Notes under the pieces: model-generated
Seen by the model: the letters and a program-made list of their open reading frames with translations, nothing else
Told to the model about the DNA's origin: nothing
Database searches by the model: none
Translations under genes and position numbers: made by a program
Shown here: positions 29,682 to 37,764 of the stretch, piece by piece
Position numbering within the stretch: the first letter of the stretch is position 1
Layout: every line of letters begins with the position of its first letter
Assembly (NCBI RefSeq): GCF_006636205.1
Contig: NZ_VIGB01000003.1
Span: 4,950,501 to 5,014,500, forward strand
DNA length: 64,000 nt
Reading direction: 5' to 3'
Origin: Kitasatospora acidiphila
GTDB lineage: Bacteria; Actinomycetota; Actinomycetes; Streptomycetales; Streptomycetaceae

Positions 29682-29755
29682 GCCGCCTTAGCTCAGTTGG
29701 CCAGAGCAACGCACTCGTAATGCGTAGGTCGCGGGTTCGAATCCCGCAGGCGGCT
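29682..29755 (+). tRNA. tRNA-Thr (anticodon CGT)
   Basis: 74 bases folding as a cloverleaf: acceptor GCCGCCT/AGGCGGC with discriminator T, D-arm GCTC..GAGC, anticodon stem ACGCA/TGCGT with loop CTCGTAA (anticodon CGT, reading ACG), and T-arm CGGGTTCGAATCCCG. No CCA is encoded. Its 3' half is the attachment site of the adjacent element, which restores the gene on integration. A rho-independent-like terminator follows at 29761. Confidence 0.97.
29714..29755 (+). repeat. attL core (3' half of tRNA-Thr)
   Basis: A 42-bp stretch from the anticodon loop to the discriminator base recurs at 35624-35665 with two mismatches (29720 A versus G; 29733 G versus C). Confidence 0.8.
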
Positions 29756-29760
29756 CAGAG

Positions 29761-29797
29761 AAGGCCCAGGTCAGATACCCGCTGACCTGGGCCTTTT
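29761..29797 (+). terminator. Terminator after tRNA-Thr
   Basis: AAGGCCCAGGTCAG, a 7-base loop, then CTGACCTGGGCCTTTT. This is a 14-bp stem with a T-run. Confidence 0.88.
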
Positions 29798-29848
29798 GCT
29801 GTTCCCCGGCGTGCGGGCAGGCGTCAGTGGCGCGCTACGAGATCGCTT

Positions 29849-29868
29849 GCGTGAGCGATGCGTGAGCG
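29849..29868 (+). repeat. 20-bp end repeat, left copy (candidate integrase arm site)
   Basis: GCGTGAGCGATGCGTGAGCG, itself two GCGTGAGCG units separated by AT-containing bases. The identical sequence is at 35488-35507, in the same orientation. This copy is 94 bases inside attL, just beyond the integrase stop. Confidence 0.6.
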
Positions 29869-29885
29869 CGGGTGTTGATCTCGGG

Positions 29886-30790
29886 TTAGCCCTTGGCCTT
29901 ATTGGCCTTGGACTTCGCCTTCTTCTTGGCCTTCCGCTTCGCCTTCTCGGCTTCGGCCGCAGCCTTCGCGGCGGCCTTGGCGTGAGCCTCGGCTTCGGTC
30001 TTCCGCTGGAGGGGGACGAGCTTCGCGGCGGCCTCGGCGGCGTCCTTGGCAAGCTCGGGCAGGACGCTGGTGTAGGTGTCCGACGTGATCTTGATGGAGG
30101 AGTGGCCGAGCATCTCGGACACCACCTTCATGTCGACCCCGCCGGCGAGCGCGAGGGTGGCCGCGCCGTGGCGAAGGTCGTGAAGCCGGATCGGTGGCAG
30201 GCCGGATGCGGCCACGAGGCGCTCGAACATGTCGGTGACCTTGCCCGGGTGGAGCCAGGAGCCGTCCTCGTTGGTGAAGACCCGGCCGGTCTCCTTCCAG
30301 GCCGGCCCCCAGTCGGCCCGCTCCTTCTGCTGCCGCTCGCGGTGACGCCGCAGGACTGCCACCGTGTCGTCGTCCAGCGCCACGGTCCGGAAACTCCCGT
30401 CGGTCTTGGGATCGGACTCCTCGACCTCCCAGCCGTCCTGCACGAGTTGGGCCGTGACGGTCAGCGAGCTGCGGTCAAGGTTGGTCTCGGACCACGGCTG
30501 TCCGCACGCCTCGCCCCGGCGAAGACCCCGGAAGGTGATCACGTGCCACATCGCATACAGGCGGTCGTCGGCCACGGAATCGAGGAACGCGCCGGTCTGC
30601 TGCGGCGTCCAGACCATCACGGGGGAGGGCTTTACGTCGGTCTCCTGCCACTGGGCGACCCGTTCGGGCGTCCAGACCAGACCCTTCGGCTTGGTCGCCG
30701 GGTCGAGCTCGACGCGGGCGGCCGGGTTGAAGGTGATCAAGCCCTCGGGGATGGCGGCGTTCAGGGCGGTCCGCTGGACGGCGGAACGGC
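29886..30790 (-). pseudogene. int: Tyrosine recombinase (integrase), N-terminally truncated
   Basis: The catalytic domain is complete: FRGLRRGEACG carries the first Arg, RLHDLRHGAATLALAGGVD the H-x-x-R box, and SEMLGHSSIKITSDTYTSVL the final His and Tyr. The tail is Lys/Ala-rich. Upstream, the reading frame continues as QRTALNAAIPEGLITFNPAA, part of the core-binding domain, then breaks near 30790 where MurA-like sequence begins on the other strand. Family members have a further 100 or more residues (SAM-like domain). No ordinary start exists; a TTG lies at 30740. It reads toward attL, as usual. Confidence 0.85.
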
Positions 30791-30826
30791 CGTCAGCGCT
30801 CCTGGAAGCGTGCGGCCGGTGCAGAT

Positions 30827-31210
30827 ATGGCCACCGGCCCGCGCCCCGGCTTCCCCACCGACGTGCAGCCCCAGCTGACCGCCTTCCTCACCCAGGCCGA
30901 AGGCAGATCCCGCATCGACGAGCGGATCTACACCCAGCGCGGCACCCACCTGCCCTCCCTGGTCGCGTTCGGCGCCGCCGTCAACGCGAGCGGTTCGGTG
31001 ATCACCGTCCGGGGCCGGTCCGCACTCAGGGCCGCCGACGTGGCCGGGGAGGACATCCGGGCGGTGACCGCTCTGGTGATCGCCGCCCTGGCCGCTGAGG
31101 GCACCTCTACGATCCGAGGGATGTACCACCTGCGGCGCGGATACGGCAGCCTTCTACCGAAGTTGGCTGCACTTGCTGCCTACTTGACGATCGATCAGGA
31201 GAATTCGTGA
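30827..31210 (+). pseudogene. MurA-like enolpyruvyl transferase, C-terminal fragment
   Basis: GPRPGFPTDVQPQLTAFLTQ, then RIDERIYTQRGTHLPSLVAF and HLRRGYGSLLPKLAALAAYL, match the last third of UDP-GlcNAc 1-carboxyvinyltransferase paralogues. Homology starts slightly upstream of the ATG at 30827, at the junction with the integrase remnant, so about 300 N-terminal residues, including the catalytic-Cys loop, are gone. The stop overlaps the GTG of the next gene (GTGA), so the two were an operon before truncation. Confidence 0.75.
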
Positions 31211-31665
31211 CCCTCACCATGCCGTGGAAGTCGAACGCGCTCGCTGACCTGTGCGAGTGTCTGGATCTGATGACCGCTGACGGTACCGTGCCCGGCGGCG
31301 TCATCGCCCACGGCACGTTCAACAGCGACCCTGGCTACCTGGCCTCCGGCGTCGTCGCCCCCGAGTGCGGCGACGGCCGCCCCGGCCCGAACACGGTGTA
31401 CGACGTGGCGTCGCTGACGAAGGTGTTGGCCACCTGGCCGATGGTCGGCGCCTCCCTCATGGATGGCTTCACCCTGGACATCCCGGTCCGCGAACTGCTG
31501 TCCGGCATCTCGGCCGAGGCACCCGGCGGTCAGGTGACGGTCCGCTTTGTTCATCGCCTTCGGCGAAGCACCACTCCGGGCAGGTTTCTGGCCCATCGGC
31601 ATTCCTCCCAGGCAAACCGCAGCCAAGGAAGACGCGCCAGCCCGTTCGGCCCAGGTGCGCCGTGA
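31207..31665 (+). pseudogene. Serine hydrolase (beta-lactamase/DD-peptidase fold), truncated
   Basis: Begins at a GTG overlapping the MurA fragment stop. PGGVIAHG and VYDVASLTKVLATWPMVG carry the S-x-x-K nucleophile (SLTK) of class C-type serine hydrolases, followed by SLMDGFTLDIPVRELLSGI. Homology stops at QVTVR near 31545, where HLLTHTSGL-like sequence is expected; the rest of the frame to 31665 is unrelated Arg/Ser-rich sequence. The YxN and HxG motifs are missing, so it should be inactive. Confidence 0.75.
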
Positions 31666-31888
31666 ACCGGATCAGCCGCGCGAAGGCGAGCTGCAGCAAT
31701 CCCTCGATCCGCTCCGGTATGCCAGAGCCTTCCGTCCCCGCACCGCGCCCCTGGAGCATCAGAAGTACTGCAGCAAAGTACAGCAACCACCCCGTCCGAC
31801 AACGGACGCCAATACACCTCGCACCACCTCTGACGTGCGCAGATGGCCTCAGCGACCGCCCAGCCCATAATTCGGGACGAATAGGCCA

Positions 31889-31914
31889 TGGGTTCAAATC
31901 CCGCTACCCTGACC
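31889..31914 (+). other. tRNA 3'-end remnant (possible second att scar)
   Basis: TGGGTTCAAATCCCGCTACC followed by CTGACC looks like a T-arm (loop TTCAAAT) plus acceptor 3' strand, with no 5' part upstream. It is immediately followed by a strong hairpin, as after a real tRNA. I could not match it to a specific tRNA. It differs from tRNA-Thr, so it would come from another insertion. Confidence 0.5.
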
Positions 31915-31919
31915 TAGTG

Positions 31920-31955
31920 CAGTGGCCCTGCCGGAGAAATCCGGCAGGGCCACTG
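31920..31955 (+). terminator. Perfect 15-bp hairpin
   Basis: CAGTGGCCCTGCCGG, loop AGAAAT, CCGGCAGGGCCACTG. It lies 6 bases past the tRNA-like remnant. Confidence 0.75.
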
Positions 31956-32408
31956 GCGTATCTGCCGACACGAAGGCGCGGCGATCTCCCCGCTCCTCCC
32001 CCGGCCATCGGCAACGCTTGCTGGGGACACGTCAGCAAGTCCATGTCCCCTCCAATCCCACGATGTGATGCAGAACACGGGCAGATTGCGATGGCCGGTC
32101 AGCTGCCGCTGCGGGCCTGCCGACAGCTCGAACCTCGCGCCAGGCCAGGCCAACCCTCCTCCCTCTCCAAGCTCGCCCTCGGTGACCATGCCATCAGCCA
32201 GCCTTGCAACTAGTCCTGATATACCGTCAAGAAGGCGGCGGGGCAGGGCTGTTAACCTCTGCGGGCCACCGGGCCGGATGCTACTGGCGGGAGGCCGGAG
32301 AAAAGCCGGCCCCGGCGGTAGAGAGATCCGGCCGACACGGCTGTTTATAGGTGTCGGGTCGGCGGTGGCGCATCGCCGAGGACAGCGAGCCGAAGAGGTG
32401 CTCTGTTG
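31956..32408. other. Unassigned remnant DNA upstream of the sigma operon
   Basis: No convincing gene in 31956-32408, nor between the hydrolase junction (31545) and 31889. Codon bias is weak in all frames, and the open frames seen there do not resemble known families. The stretch 32280-32345 is rich in GCCGG and could fold. TTTATA at 32343-32348 is a possible promoter element for the operon starting at 32409. Confidence 0.4.
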
Positions 32409-32645
32409 ATGTGGGTTCCAGTGCTGCTGGCTTTGATCGGAGGCGGCGTAAGGGTGGTGTGCCTGGTGGTTGCTGGCCGGATCGGGCTGGCTCGCGAGCG
32501 CGTTCGCGGCCACGTGGCTGTCGCGGTGCTGCGGGCCGCGAGGTCGGCTGTGACGGTGGTTGACCAAGGCCCGGACGGCCGCGTGCTGACCGTCCGGACG
32601 CGGCCCGAGTCGGTCATCGGTGGCACCCGGGGAGAAGCACGATGA
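32409..32645 (+). CDS. Small single-pass membrane protein
   Basis: 78 residues. An N-terminal membrane helix (VPVLLALIGGGVRVVCLVVA) is followed by a basic, then beta-prone, soluble part (AVTVVDQGPDGRVLTVRTRP). The ATG at 32409 is chosen over the adjacent TTG, with GAGG about 10 bases upstream. Its stop overlaps the sigma factor start by four bases (ATGA), so the two proteins are made together. No known family recognised. The position suggests a membrane sensor or anti-sigma-like partner, but nothing in the sequence proves it. Confidence 0.6.
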   Translation: MWVPVLLALIGGGVRVVCLVVAGRIGLARERVRGHVAVAVLRAARSAVTVVDQGPDGRVLTVRTRPESVIGGTRGEAR

Positions 32646-33373
32646 CGAGCGACAGCAGCCGCAGTAGCGGGCGGGACTTCGGGTTCGACACCGAGTCCTT
32701 CGACGACTTCTTCGCCCGGACCTACGAGGACACCCTCAAGCGGGCGGTCATGCTGTGCGGGCACCGGGAGGACGCCGAGGAGGCCGTGATCGAGGCGTAC
32801 GGTCGGGCCGCCGCGCGCTGGGAAGAGCGGCTGCGCGGCTACGAATCTCCCGAAGGCTGGGTCTTCAGGGTGGTCAAACAAGAGATCTGGAAGAAGGCCA
32901 CTACCGTCCGCAAGCAGCTCGCCGCCCTGCTGCTGCTTCCCGCGGCACGGCAGGCCACCACCGAACAGACCGTTGAGGCCCGCGCGGCGCTCGACGCCCT
33001 GAAGGCGCTACCGGAGCGGCAGCGGATCGTCATGGTGCTGAACTGCCTCTACGCCGTTCCGCAGTCGGACATCGCCGACCAGCTGGGCATCACGCCCAGT
33101 GCCGTCGCGAACCACGTCCTCAAGGCCCGCCGCGCGCTGCGGGCGGCGTGGGGATTCGGGCCGGACGAGGAAGTGAGCGGGCTGGTGGCGAGCCCGAGCG
33201 GTGGGCTGAAGCAGCGGGGGTCGCTGTTCCAGGACGTCGATCCACTGGTCGAGCGGTTGGCGGAGGCCGAGGCATGGCTCCAGGCCCGGTTCGAGTCGGA
33301 CCCGGGCGTGCTGGATCAGGCTCGGGCGCGCATCGCGGCGGTGTCGGCCCGGGTGGGCGGGGGTCGGGCATGA
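32642..33373 (+). CDS. ECF-type sigma factor
   Basis: 243 residues. Region 2: SFDDFFARTYEDTLKRAVML, then DAEEAVIEAYGRAAARWEER and GWVFRVVKQEIWKK. Region 4: LKALPERQRIVMVLNCLYAV, then SDIADQLGITPSAVANHVLK. A C-terminal extension of about 65 residues contains a predicted helix (LVERLAEAEAWLQARFESDP) that is not in minimal ECF factors. Coupled by ATGA overlaps to the membrane protein before it and the metalloprotease after it, which suggests that the protease or membrane protein controls it or is its target. Confidence 0.88.
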   Translation: MTSDSSRSSGRDFGFDTESFDDFFARTYEDTLKRAVMLCGHREDAEEAVIEAYGRAAARWEERLRGYESPEGWVFRVVKQEIWKKATTVRKQLAALLLLPAARQATTEQTVEARAALDALKALPERQRIVMVLNCLYAVPQSDIADQLGITPSAVANHVLKARRALRAAWGFGPDEEVSGLVASPSGGLKQRGSLFQDVDPLVERLAEAEAWLQARFESDPGVLDQARARIAAVSARVGGGRA

Positions 33374-35370
33374 CATCCACCCGGAGTGGCATACTGCGTG
33401 CGCTGTTCGCCGTGAGCACGCTCGTGGGCATGTATCTGCTGGCGTTGATGGTGGTGCTGGTGGGTCTGCTTGCCATGTTCGGCCCCTTGACGCTGCACCA
33501 CGGCCCCGCGAGCGATGTCCAGGTGTCCACGCGCAATATCAGGCTGATGTTGCCGATCGTTCTGGCGGTATTCTTCGGCGTCTTCGTCAGCCGACCCACG
33601 GGCACCGTCACGGACTCGGTGCTGGTCTCCCCTGCTGAGGCACCGGCCCTGTGGGACCAGGTGATTCGGCTGGCGGCCGAGGTCGGTACCCGGCCGCCGA
33701 CGGAACTGCGGCTGGTGACGATTGCCAATGCCATGGTGAGCGAGGAAGCACCGATGCTGGGCCTGCTGGGCGGGCGACGTCGCCTGTACCTTGGCGTTCC
33801 ACTGCTCATGGGCCTGACCACCGATGAGCTGTCCGCCATCCTGTGCCACGAGCTGGGTCACTACGCCGGCCGCCACATACGGCTGATCACAGTGACTTAC
33901 CGGTGCGCCCTCGCCTTGGAACGGACGTGCGAACGGATGCGGGTCACCGCGACCCGCTCCGGCCTGGCGGCTCTGCCCATGATCACGCTGTACTGGGTGC
34001 TCTCCCGCTACACCACTGGCTATAAGTGGGTCACGCTGGCCGTCCGACGTCGGCAGGAGAACGAGGCTGATGCGAAGGCGGCCCTGATCGTCGGCGCGGA
34101 CGTGACCGCCAATGCCCTGCGTAGGGCTCACGCCCTGGAAATCGCCTGGGAGGGCTTCCTGGCCACATACGTCGAACCAGTTCGGCAGCAGGGGTTCCTC
34201 CCCGCTGACCTCTTCGAGGAATTCGGGCAGATGCTCCACGATCCTCGGTACCAGCAGATGTTGACGGAGCTGAGCGACTCCCGGATACCCTCCGCGGCAT
34301 CACCCCGAGAAACCCACCCGCCACTGGCCGAGCGGCTGCGCCGGCTCGATCTGCTGGACCGACCACACCCGGCATCCGGAACGCGCGATTCGGCTGCGGC
34401 GATCGCGCTCGTCGGCGACGCGAAGCCGCTGCTTTCAACCGTTCAAGAGCAGATGTACGCCACAGCACGGGCCGAGGCCGTCCTGCTGCCGTCCCCGCGC
34501 TGGACCGAAACCACTGCGGAGATCCTCGCGCAAACCCCTGCCAGGGAGCTCCTCCAGGTGGCAGGACGGCTCTCCCGGACCTCCGCACCCTCCCTGGGTA
34601 CCGTCCTGGACCTGTTGGAAGGGGGTTGTGGTCAGCGACTTGGTCGGCGCCGCACGGATTCCATCGAGGAGGTCCACGACCTGTTCGGCTCCGCACTGCT
34701 CGCATTGGTCGGCCAGGCGCTAGTAGCCAGTGGCCAGGCCCGCTGGAAGCTCTTTTGGACCGGTCCCGTCCAGTTGGTCGCCGACGAGTCCATGCTGCTC
34801 GAGCTTCGGCAACTGGTCGAGTCCGCAGTGCGCCACCCCTACGAAGTGGACCGCCTGCGCCTGTGGCTCGTGCTGGCGGGGGCCGATCTCTCGATGACGC
34901 CAGAGGCCCAGCCGTCCGGTACGCCCCGACCTACGGATCGGCGAGAGGGTGCCCCGGCGGGCAGGAAGGCGTTCGGATACTCGTTGCCCTTCAAGCTGTG
35001 GACCCGGGAGGACCGGCTGACGGTCCTGATCGGCGGCGCGGTCCTTCTGGTCATCATGGTCACTGGCCTGGCCCGGGTGATTGCCAATGTGGACTGGGGT
35101 ACTCCCACGGTGCCCGCTGGATGGCCGAACAACGCGGTCCAGCCGGTGCCGCCCTTCCAGCGGCCGGGTGGGGGCATCTCGCCGCCACCCGCCGCAGCAA
35201 GGCCGCTGCCATCGTGGCCACCGTTGCTCGTCGTCACCGTGCACCAAGGGGACACTCTGAGTGCGCTGGCTCAGCGCTATGGGACCACAGTAGAGGGGTT
35301 GCAGTTTCTGAACGGCCTCGGCAATTCCACCTTGATCAAAGCCGGGGACATGTTGATCATCCGACTCTGA
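33370..35370 (+). CDS. M48-family membrane metalloprotease with C-terminal LysM domain
   Basis: 666 residues. Two N-terminal membrane helices (residues about 12-35 and 55-75). Zinc site HELGH at residues 160-164, third ligand Glu232 in QENEAD, as in HtpX/M48 proteases. A long middle domain has no recognised family. A membrane helix lies near 550-572, followed by a Pro-rich linker and a LysM module (residues about 620-666: HQGDTLSALAQRYGTTVEGL) expected to bind peptidoglycan. Starts in the ATGA overlap with the sigma gene. The topology puts LysM outside and the protease probably at the inner face. Confidence 0.85.
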   Translation: MTSTRSGILRALFAVSTLVGMYLLALMVVLVGLLAMFGPLTLHHGPASDVQVSTRNIRLMLPIVLAVFFGVFVSRPTGTVTDSVLVSPAEAPALWDQVIRLAAEVGTRPPTELRLVTIANAMVSEEAPMLGLLGGRRRLYLGVPLLMGLTTDELSAILCHELGHYAGRHIRLITVTYRCALALERTCERMRVTATRSGLAALPMITLYWVLSRYTTGYKWVTLAVRRRQENEADAKAALIVGADVTANALRRAHALEIAWEGFLATYVEPVRQQGFLPADLFEEFGQMLHDPRYQQMLTELSDSRIPSAASPRETHPPLAERLRRLDLLDRPHPASGTRDSAAAIALVGDAKPLLSTVQEQMYATARAEAVLLPSPRWTETTAEILAQTPARELLQVAGRLSRTSAPSLGTVLDLLEGGCGQRLGRRRTDSIEEVHDLFGSALLALVGQALVASGQARWKLFWTGPVQLVADESMLLELRQLVESAVRHPYEVDRLRLWLVLAGADLSMTPEAQPSGTPRPTDRREGAPAGRKAFGYSLPFKLWTREDRLTVLIGGAVLLVIMVTGLARVIANVDWGTPTVPAGWPNNAVQPVPPFQRPGGGISPPPAAARPLPSWPPLLVVTVHQGDTLSALAQRYGTTVEGLQFLNGLGNSTLIKAGDMLIIRL

Positions 35371-35487
35371 GCCGACGAGTGGGAGGAAGCCGAAGCGCGA
35401 GCGCGGTAGTGGAACCGAGTTCTCGCGTCTCGGGGTATGGCGATCACGCTCGAGGCTGCTCGCGACCAGCTGCCCTGGAGTGGAGCT

Positions 35488-35507
35488 GCGTGAGCGATGC
35501 GTGAGCG
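35488..35507 (+). repeat. 20-bp end repeat, right copy (candidate integrase arm site)
   Basis: Identical to 29849-29868 and 117 bases inside attR. The surrounding gap 35371-35765 has no gene. Confidence 0.6.
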
Positions 35508-35623
35508 GACGGCGTAGTACGTGCCGGTTCGGGTGGGATCGTGGATCACGGTGCAGCGTTCTGACCTGAGGATTCATCACCAGGTGGTTGATGCCAGCAT
35601 CAGCCAACATGATCACTCTTGGG

Positions 35624-35665
35624 CTCGTAGTGCGTAGGTCGCCGGTTCGAATCCCGCAGGCGGCT
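35624..35665 (+). repeat. attR core (partial tRNA-Thr copy)
   Basis: CTCGTAGTGCGTAGGTCGCC and on to CAGGCGGCT: 40 of 42 bases match the 3' half of tRNA-Thr(CGT). No 5' half, so it is not a functional tRNA. Confidence 0.8.
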
Positions 35666-35676
35666 CCATGGTGAGA

Positions 35677-35707
35677 CCCCAGGTCATGCCTCTGACCTGG
35701 GGCTTTT
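35677..35707 (+). terminator. Terminator beyond attR
   Basis: CCCCAGGTCA, 6-base loop, TGACCTGGGG, then CTTTT. Closely resembles the terminator after the intact tRNA-Thr, as expected if both descend from att-flanking sequence. Confidence 0.8.
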
Positions 35708-35765
35708 CCGCCTTATCGGCCTTGGCGGTGGGCCGGGTGGGCGCTGGGTGGGCCGGTGGGGGTGG

Positions 35766-36434
35766 TCAGTCGGGTGGGGTGGTGATGCGGTAGCCGACGG
35801 TGGGGGTGGTGGTGATCACTGGGGGGTTGCCGAGTTTGCGGCGGAGTCTGCTGACGGTTACGGCGACGGTGTTGGTGAAGGGGTCGGTGTGCTCGTCCCA
35901 GAGCTGTTCCAGGAGGGTTTCCGCGCTGAGGTAGGCCGGGCTGGCTTGGAGCAGGGCGGTGAGGAGTTCGAACTCCTTGACCGAGAGGTCGAGTCGGCTG
36001 CCGTCGCGGGTCGCGGTGCGGTGGACGGGGTCGAGTTCGAGGCCGGCCGCGCGGAGTACCCGGGCGCGGGCGTAGGGGCGGCGGCGGGCCAGGGCTCGTA
36101 GTCGCAGGACGAGTTCGGGGAAGTGGAACGGTTTGACCAGGTAGTCGTCGGCGCCCAGGCTCAGGCCGCCGACGCGGTCGCCCGGCGAGTCGGCGGCGGT
36201 CAGCATCAGGACCATGGGCCGCTGGTCCCGTTCGGTGATCATCTGGCAGAGCGTGTCGCCGTGGATGCCGGGCAGGTCCCGGTCCAGTACCACCGCGTCG
36301 TAGGCCGTGGCGTCCAGCTTGGCGGCGGCCTCCAGGCCGTCGTAGGCGACGTCCACCGCCATGCCCTGGTCGCGCAGGCCCTCGGCCACCAGGTCGGCGA
36401 GCGATCGGGCGTCCTCCACGACGAGCACTCTCAT
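35766..36434 (-). CDS. OmpR-family response regulator
   Basis: 222 residues. The receiver has acidic residues in VLVVED, phospho-Asp51 in AVVLDRDLPG, and the switch Lys in LVKPFHF. The C-terminal winged helix carries LDLSVKEFELLTALLQASPA and TVSRLRRKLGNPP. The ATG at 36434 overlaps the stop of the upstream kinase gene (ATGA), forming a coupled kinase-regulator pair. Probably controls the adjacent ABC exporter genes, which are transcribed divergently from the kinase. Confidence 0.92.
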   Translation of the reverse strand: MRVLVVEDARSLADLVAEGLRDQGMAVDVAYDGLEAAAKLDATAYDAVVLDRDLPGIHGDTLCQMITERDQRPMVLMLTAADSPGDRVGGLSLGADDYLVKPFHFPELVLRLRALARRRPYARARVLRAAGLELDPVHRTATRDGSRLDLSVKEFELLTALLQASPAYLSAETLLEQLWDEHTDPFTNTVAVTVSRLRRKLGNPPVITTTPTVGYRITTPPD

Positions 36435-37603
36435 GCCCGGGCCTCCTCGTGGTCCGCGCGCGGGAGGGTGACCGTGACGCGCAGGCCGCCCTCGGCACGG
36501 GCGTGCAGGTCGAGCGTGCCGCCGTGCGCCTCGGCGACCGCAGCGGCAATGGCGAGGCCGAGGCCGGATCCGTCGCCGCCGGTCCGCTCCGCGCCGAGTC
36601 GGCGGAACGGGCGGACGAGTTCTGCCGCCTGAGCCTGTGCCAGTACCGGCCCGCCGTTCTCCACGGTGACGTGGATGGTCCGCTCCCCGGCATGGACGGT
36701 GACGTTGAGCCAGCCCTCGGGCTCGTTGTGCCGAACCGCGTTGTCGACCAGGTTCTCCACCAGCCGGCACAGCAGCGTCCGGCTGCCGTGCACCCGGGCG
36801 CCGGGGTGGGCTGCGCGGGTCGCGGTCAGACCGCGACCGGCGAGGCTGCCGGCTTGTTGGTCGAGGGCAGCGGCGGCCAGCGCGTCCAGGCGGACGAGCT
36901 CGGTGCCCGGTGGCACGCCGTGCTGGGCGCGAGCCAGGGTCAGCAGGCCCTCCAGCAGCCGGTCGACCTGGTCGAGCTCGGTGCGGACCCGTCCCGCCAG
37001 CGTCAGGGTCTGCTGGGGGAGGGGGCCCGGCTTGGCGAGCGTCACGTCCACCGCCGCCCGCATGGTGGCGAGTGGGGTGCGCAGTTCGTGGGAGGCGTCG
37101 GCGACGAAGCGCCGCTGGGCTGCGAACGCGCCCTCCAGGCGTGCCAGTAGGCCGTCGATGGTGTCGCCGAGGTTCCGGAGCTCGTCGTGCGGGCCCTCGA
37201 CGGCGAGCCGTTCGTCCAGGTTGTCGGCGGAGATCCGGCGGGTGGCGGTCGTCATCGCGCGCAGCGGCCGCAGGACGCGCCCGGCGGCGTACCAGCCGAG
37301 CAGGATCGAGAGCAGGCCCATGACGGCGAGGCCGACGGCCGAGCCCAGCAGCAGTTGGTGGGTCTGCCCGCTGCGGGCCTGGGCGAGCTGCTGCTCCAGG
37401 CTCGCGATCCGCGCGCCGGCGTCAGAAGGGGCCGAGCCACCGCTGCCGGGCGCGGACACGGCCTCCACGGATCCGCCCGCCACCAGGCCGACCACTGCCA
37501 GCATGGCGGCACCCGAGGCGAGGAAGAGGCTGGAGTACAGCACCGTGAAGCGCCAGCGGACGCTGCGGCGGCGCGCCGGTCGCGCCGGACGTTCCCGAGT
37601 CAC
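36431..37603 (-). CDS. Sensor histidine kinase (HAMP-HisKA)
   Basis: 390 residues. Membrane helices at about 20-42 and 84-105 enclose a short extracytoplasmic loop of only 40 residues (QQLAQARSG), then HAMP (RPLRAMTTATRRISADNLDE), HisKA with FVADASHELRTPLATM (His172) and HATPase_c with NLVDNAVRHNEPEG and GDGSGLGLAIAAAVAEAHGG. The small loop makes it an intramembrane-sensing type, common beside ABC exporters for antibiotics. GTG start at 37603. Confidence 0.9.
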   Translation of the reverse strand: MTRERPARPARRRSVRWRFTVLYSSLFLASGAAMLAVVGLVAGGSVEAVSAPGSGGSAPSDAGARIASLEQQLAQARSGQTHQLLLGSAVGLAVMGLLSILLGWYAAGRVLRPLRAMTTATRRISADNLDERLAVEGPHDELRNLGDTIDGLLARLEGAFAAQRRFVADASHELRTPLATMRAAVDVTLAKPGPLPQQTLTLAGRVRTELDQVDRLLEGLLTLARAQHGVPPGTELVRLDALAAAALDQQAGSLAGRGLTATRAAHPGARVHGSRTLLCRLVENLVDNAVRHNEPEGWLNVTVHAGERTIHVTVENGGPVLAQAQAAELVRPFRRLGAERTGGDGSGLGLAIAAAVAEAHGGTLDLHARAEGGLRVTVTLPRADHEEARA

Positions 37604-37764
37604 TGTCGTCCTTCCCCCTGGCCGATCCGACTGCCTGACCAGGCTAGGCGAGGCGACCTAACAGCGGCATGACAGCTCCCGTTCCGCCCGTGTCACGCCC
37701 CCGCGCCCACCGTGGAGCGGGAACAGCCGAGCGGAAGGCCGAGTCGGGAGGACGGGCGGCAGTG

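Larger units (their letters stand above)
29682..35665. mobile_element. Decayed integrative element in tRNA-Thr(CGT)
   Basis: The span from the tRNA gene to a second copy of its 3' half has the layout of a site-specifically integrated plasmid/AICE-like element: attL inside the tRNA, an integrase gene reading toward it, cargo, then attR. An identical 20-bp sequence occurs just inside both ends (29849-29868 and 35488-35507). The integrase is 5'-truncated and no excisionase, replication or transfer gene is left, so the element should be immobile. The interior is a mosaic of gene fragments plus one intact three-gene operon. Confidence 0.8.

Noticed and set aside
31469..31897. Minus-strand frames that might be an insertion-sequence transposase
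   Set aside because: No DDE or other transposase motif, no terminal inverted repeats, and poor codon bias; left as unassigned remnant DNA.
35624..35665. Second tRNA-Thr gene
   Set aside because: Only the 3' half is present; no acceptor 5' strand or D-arm upstream, so it is an att copy.
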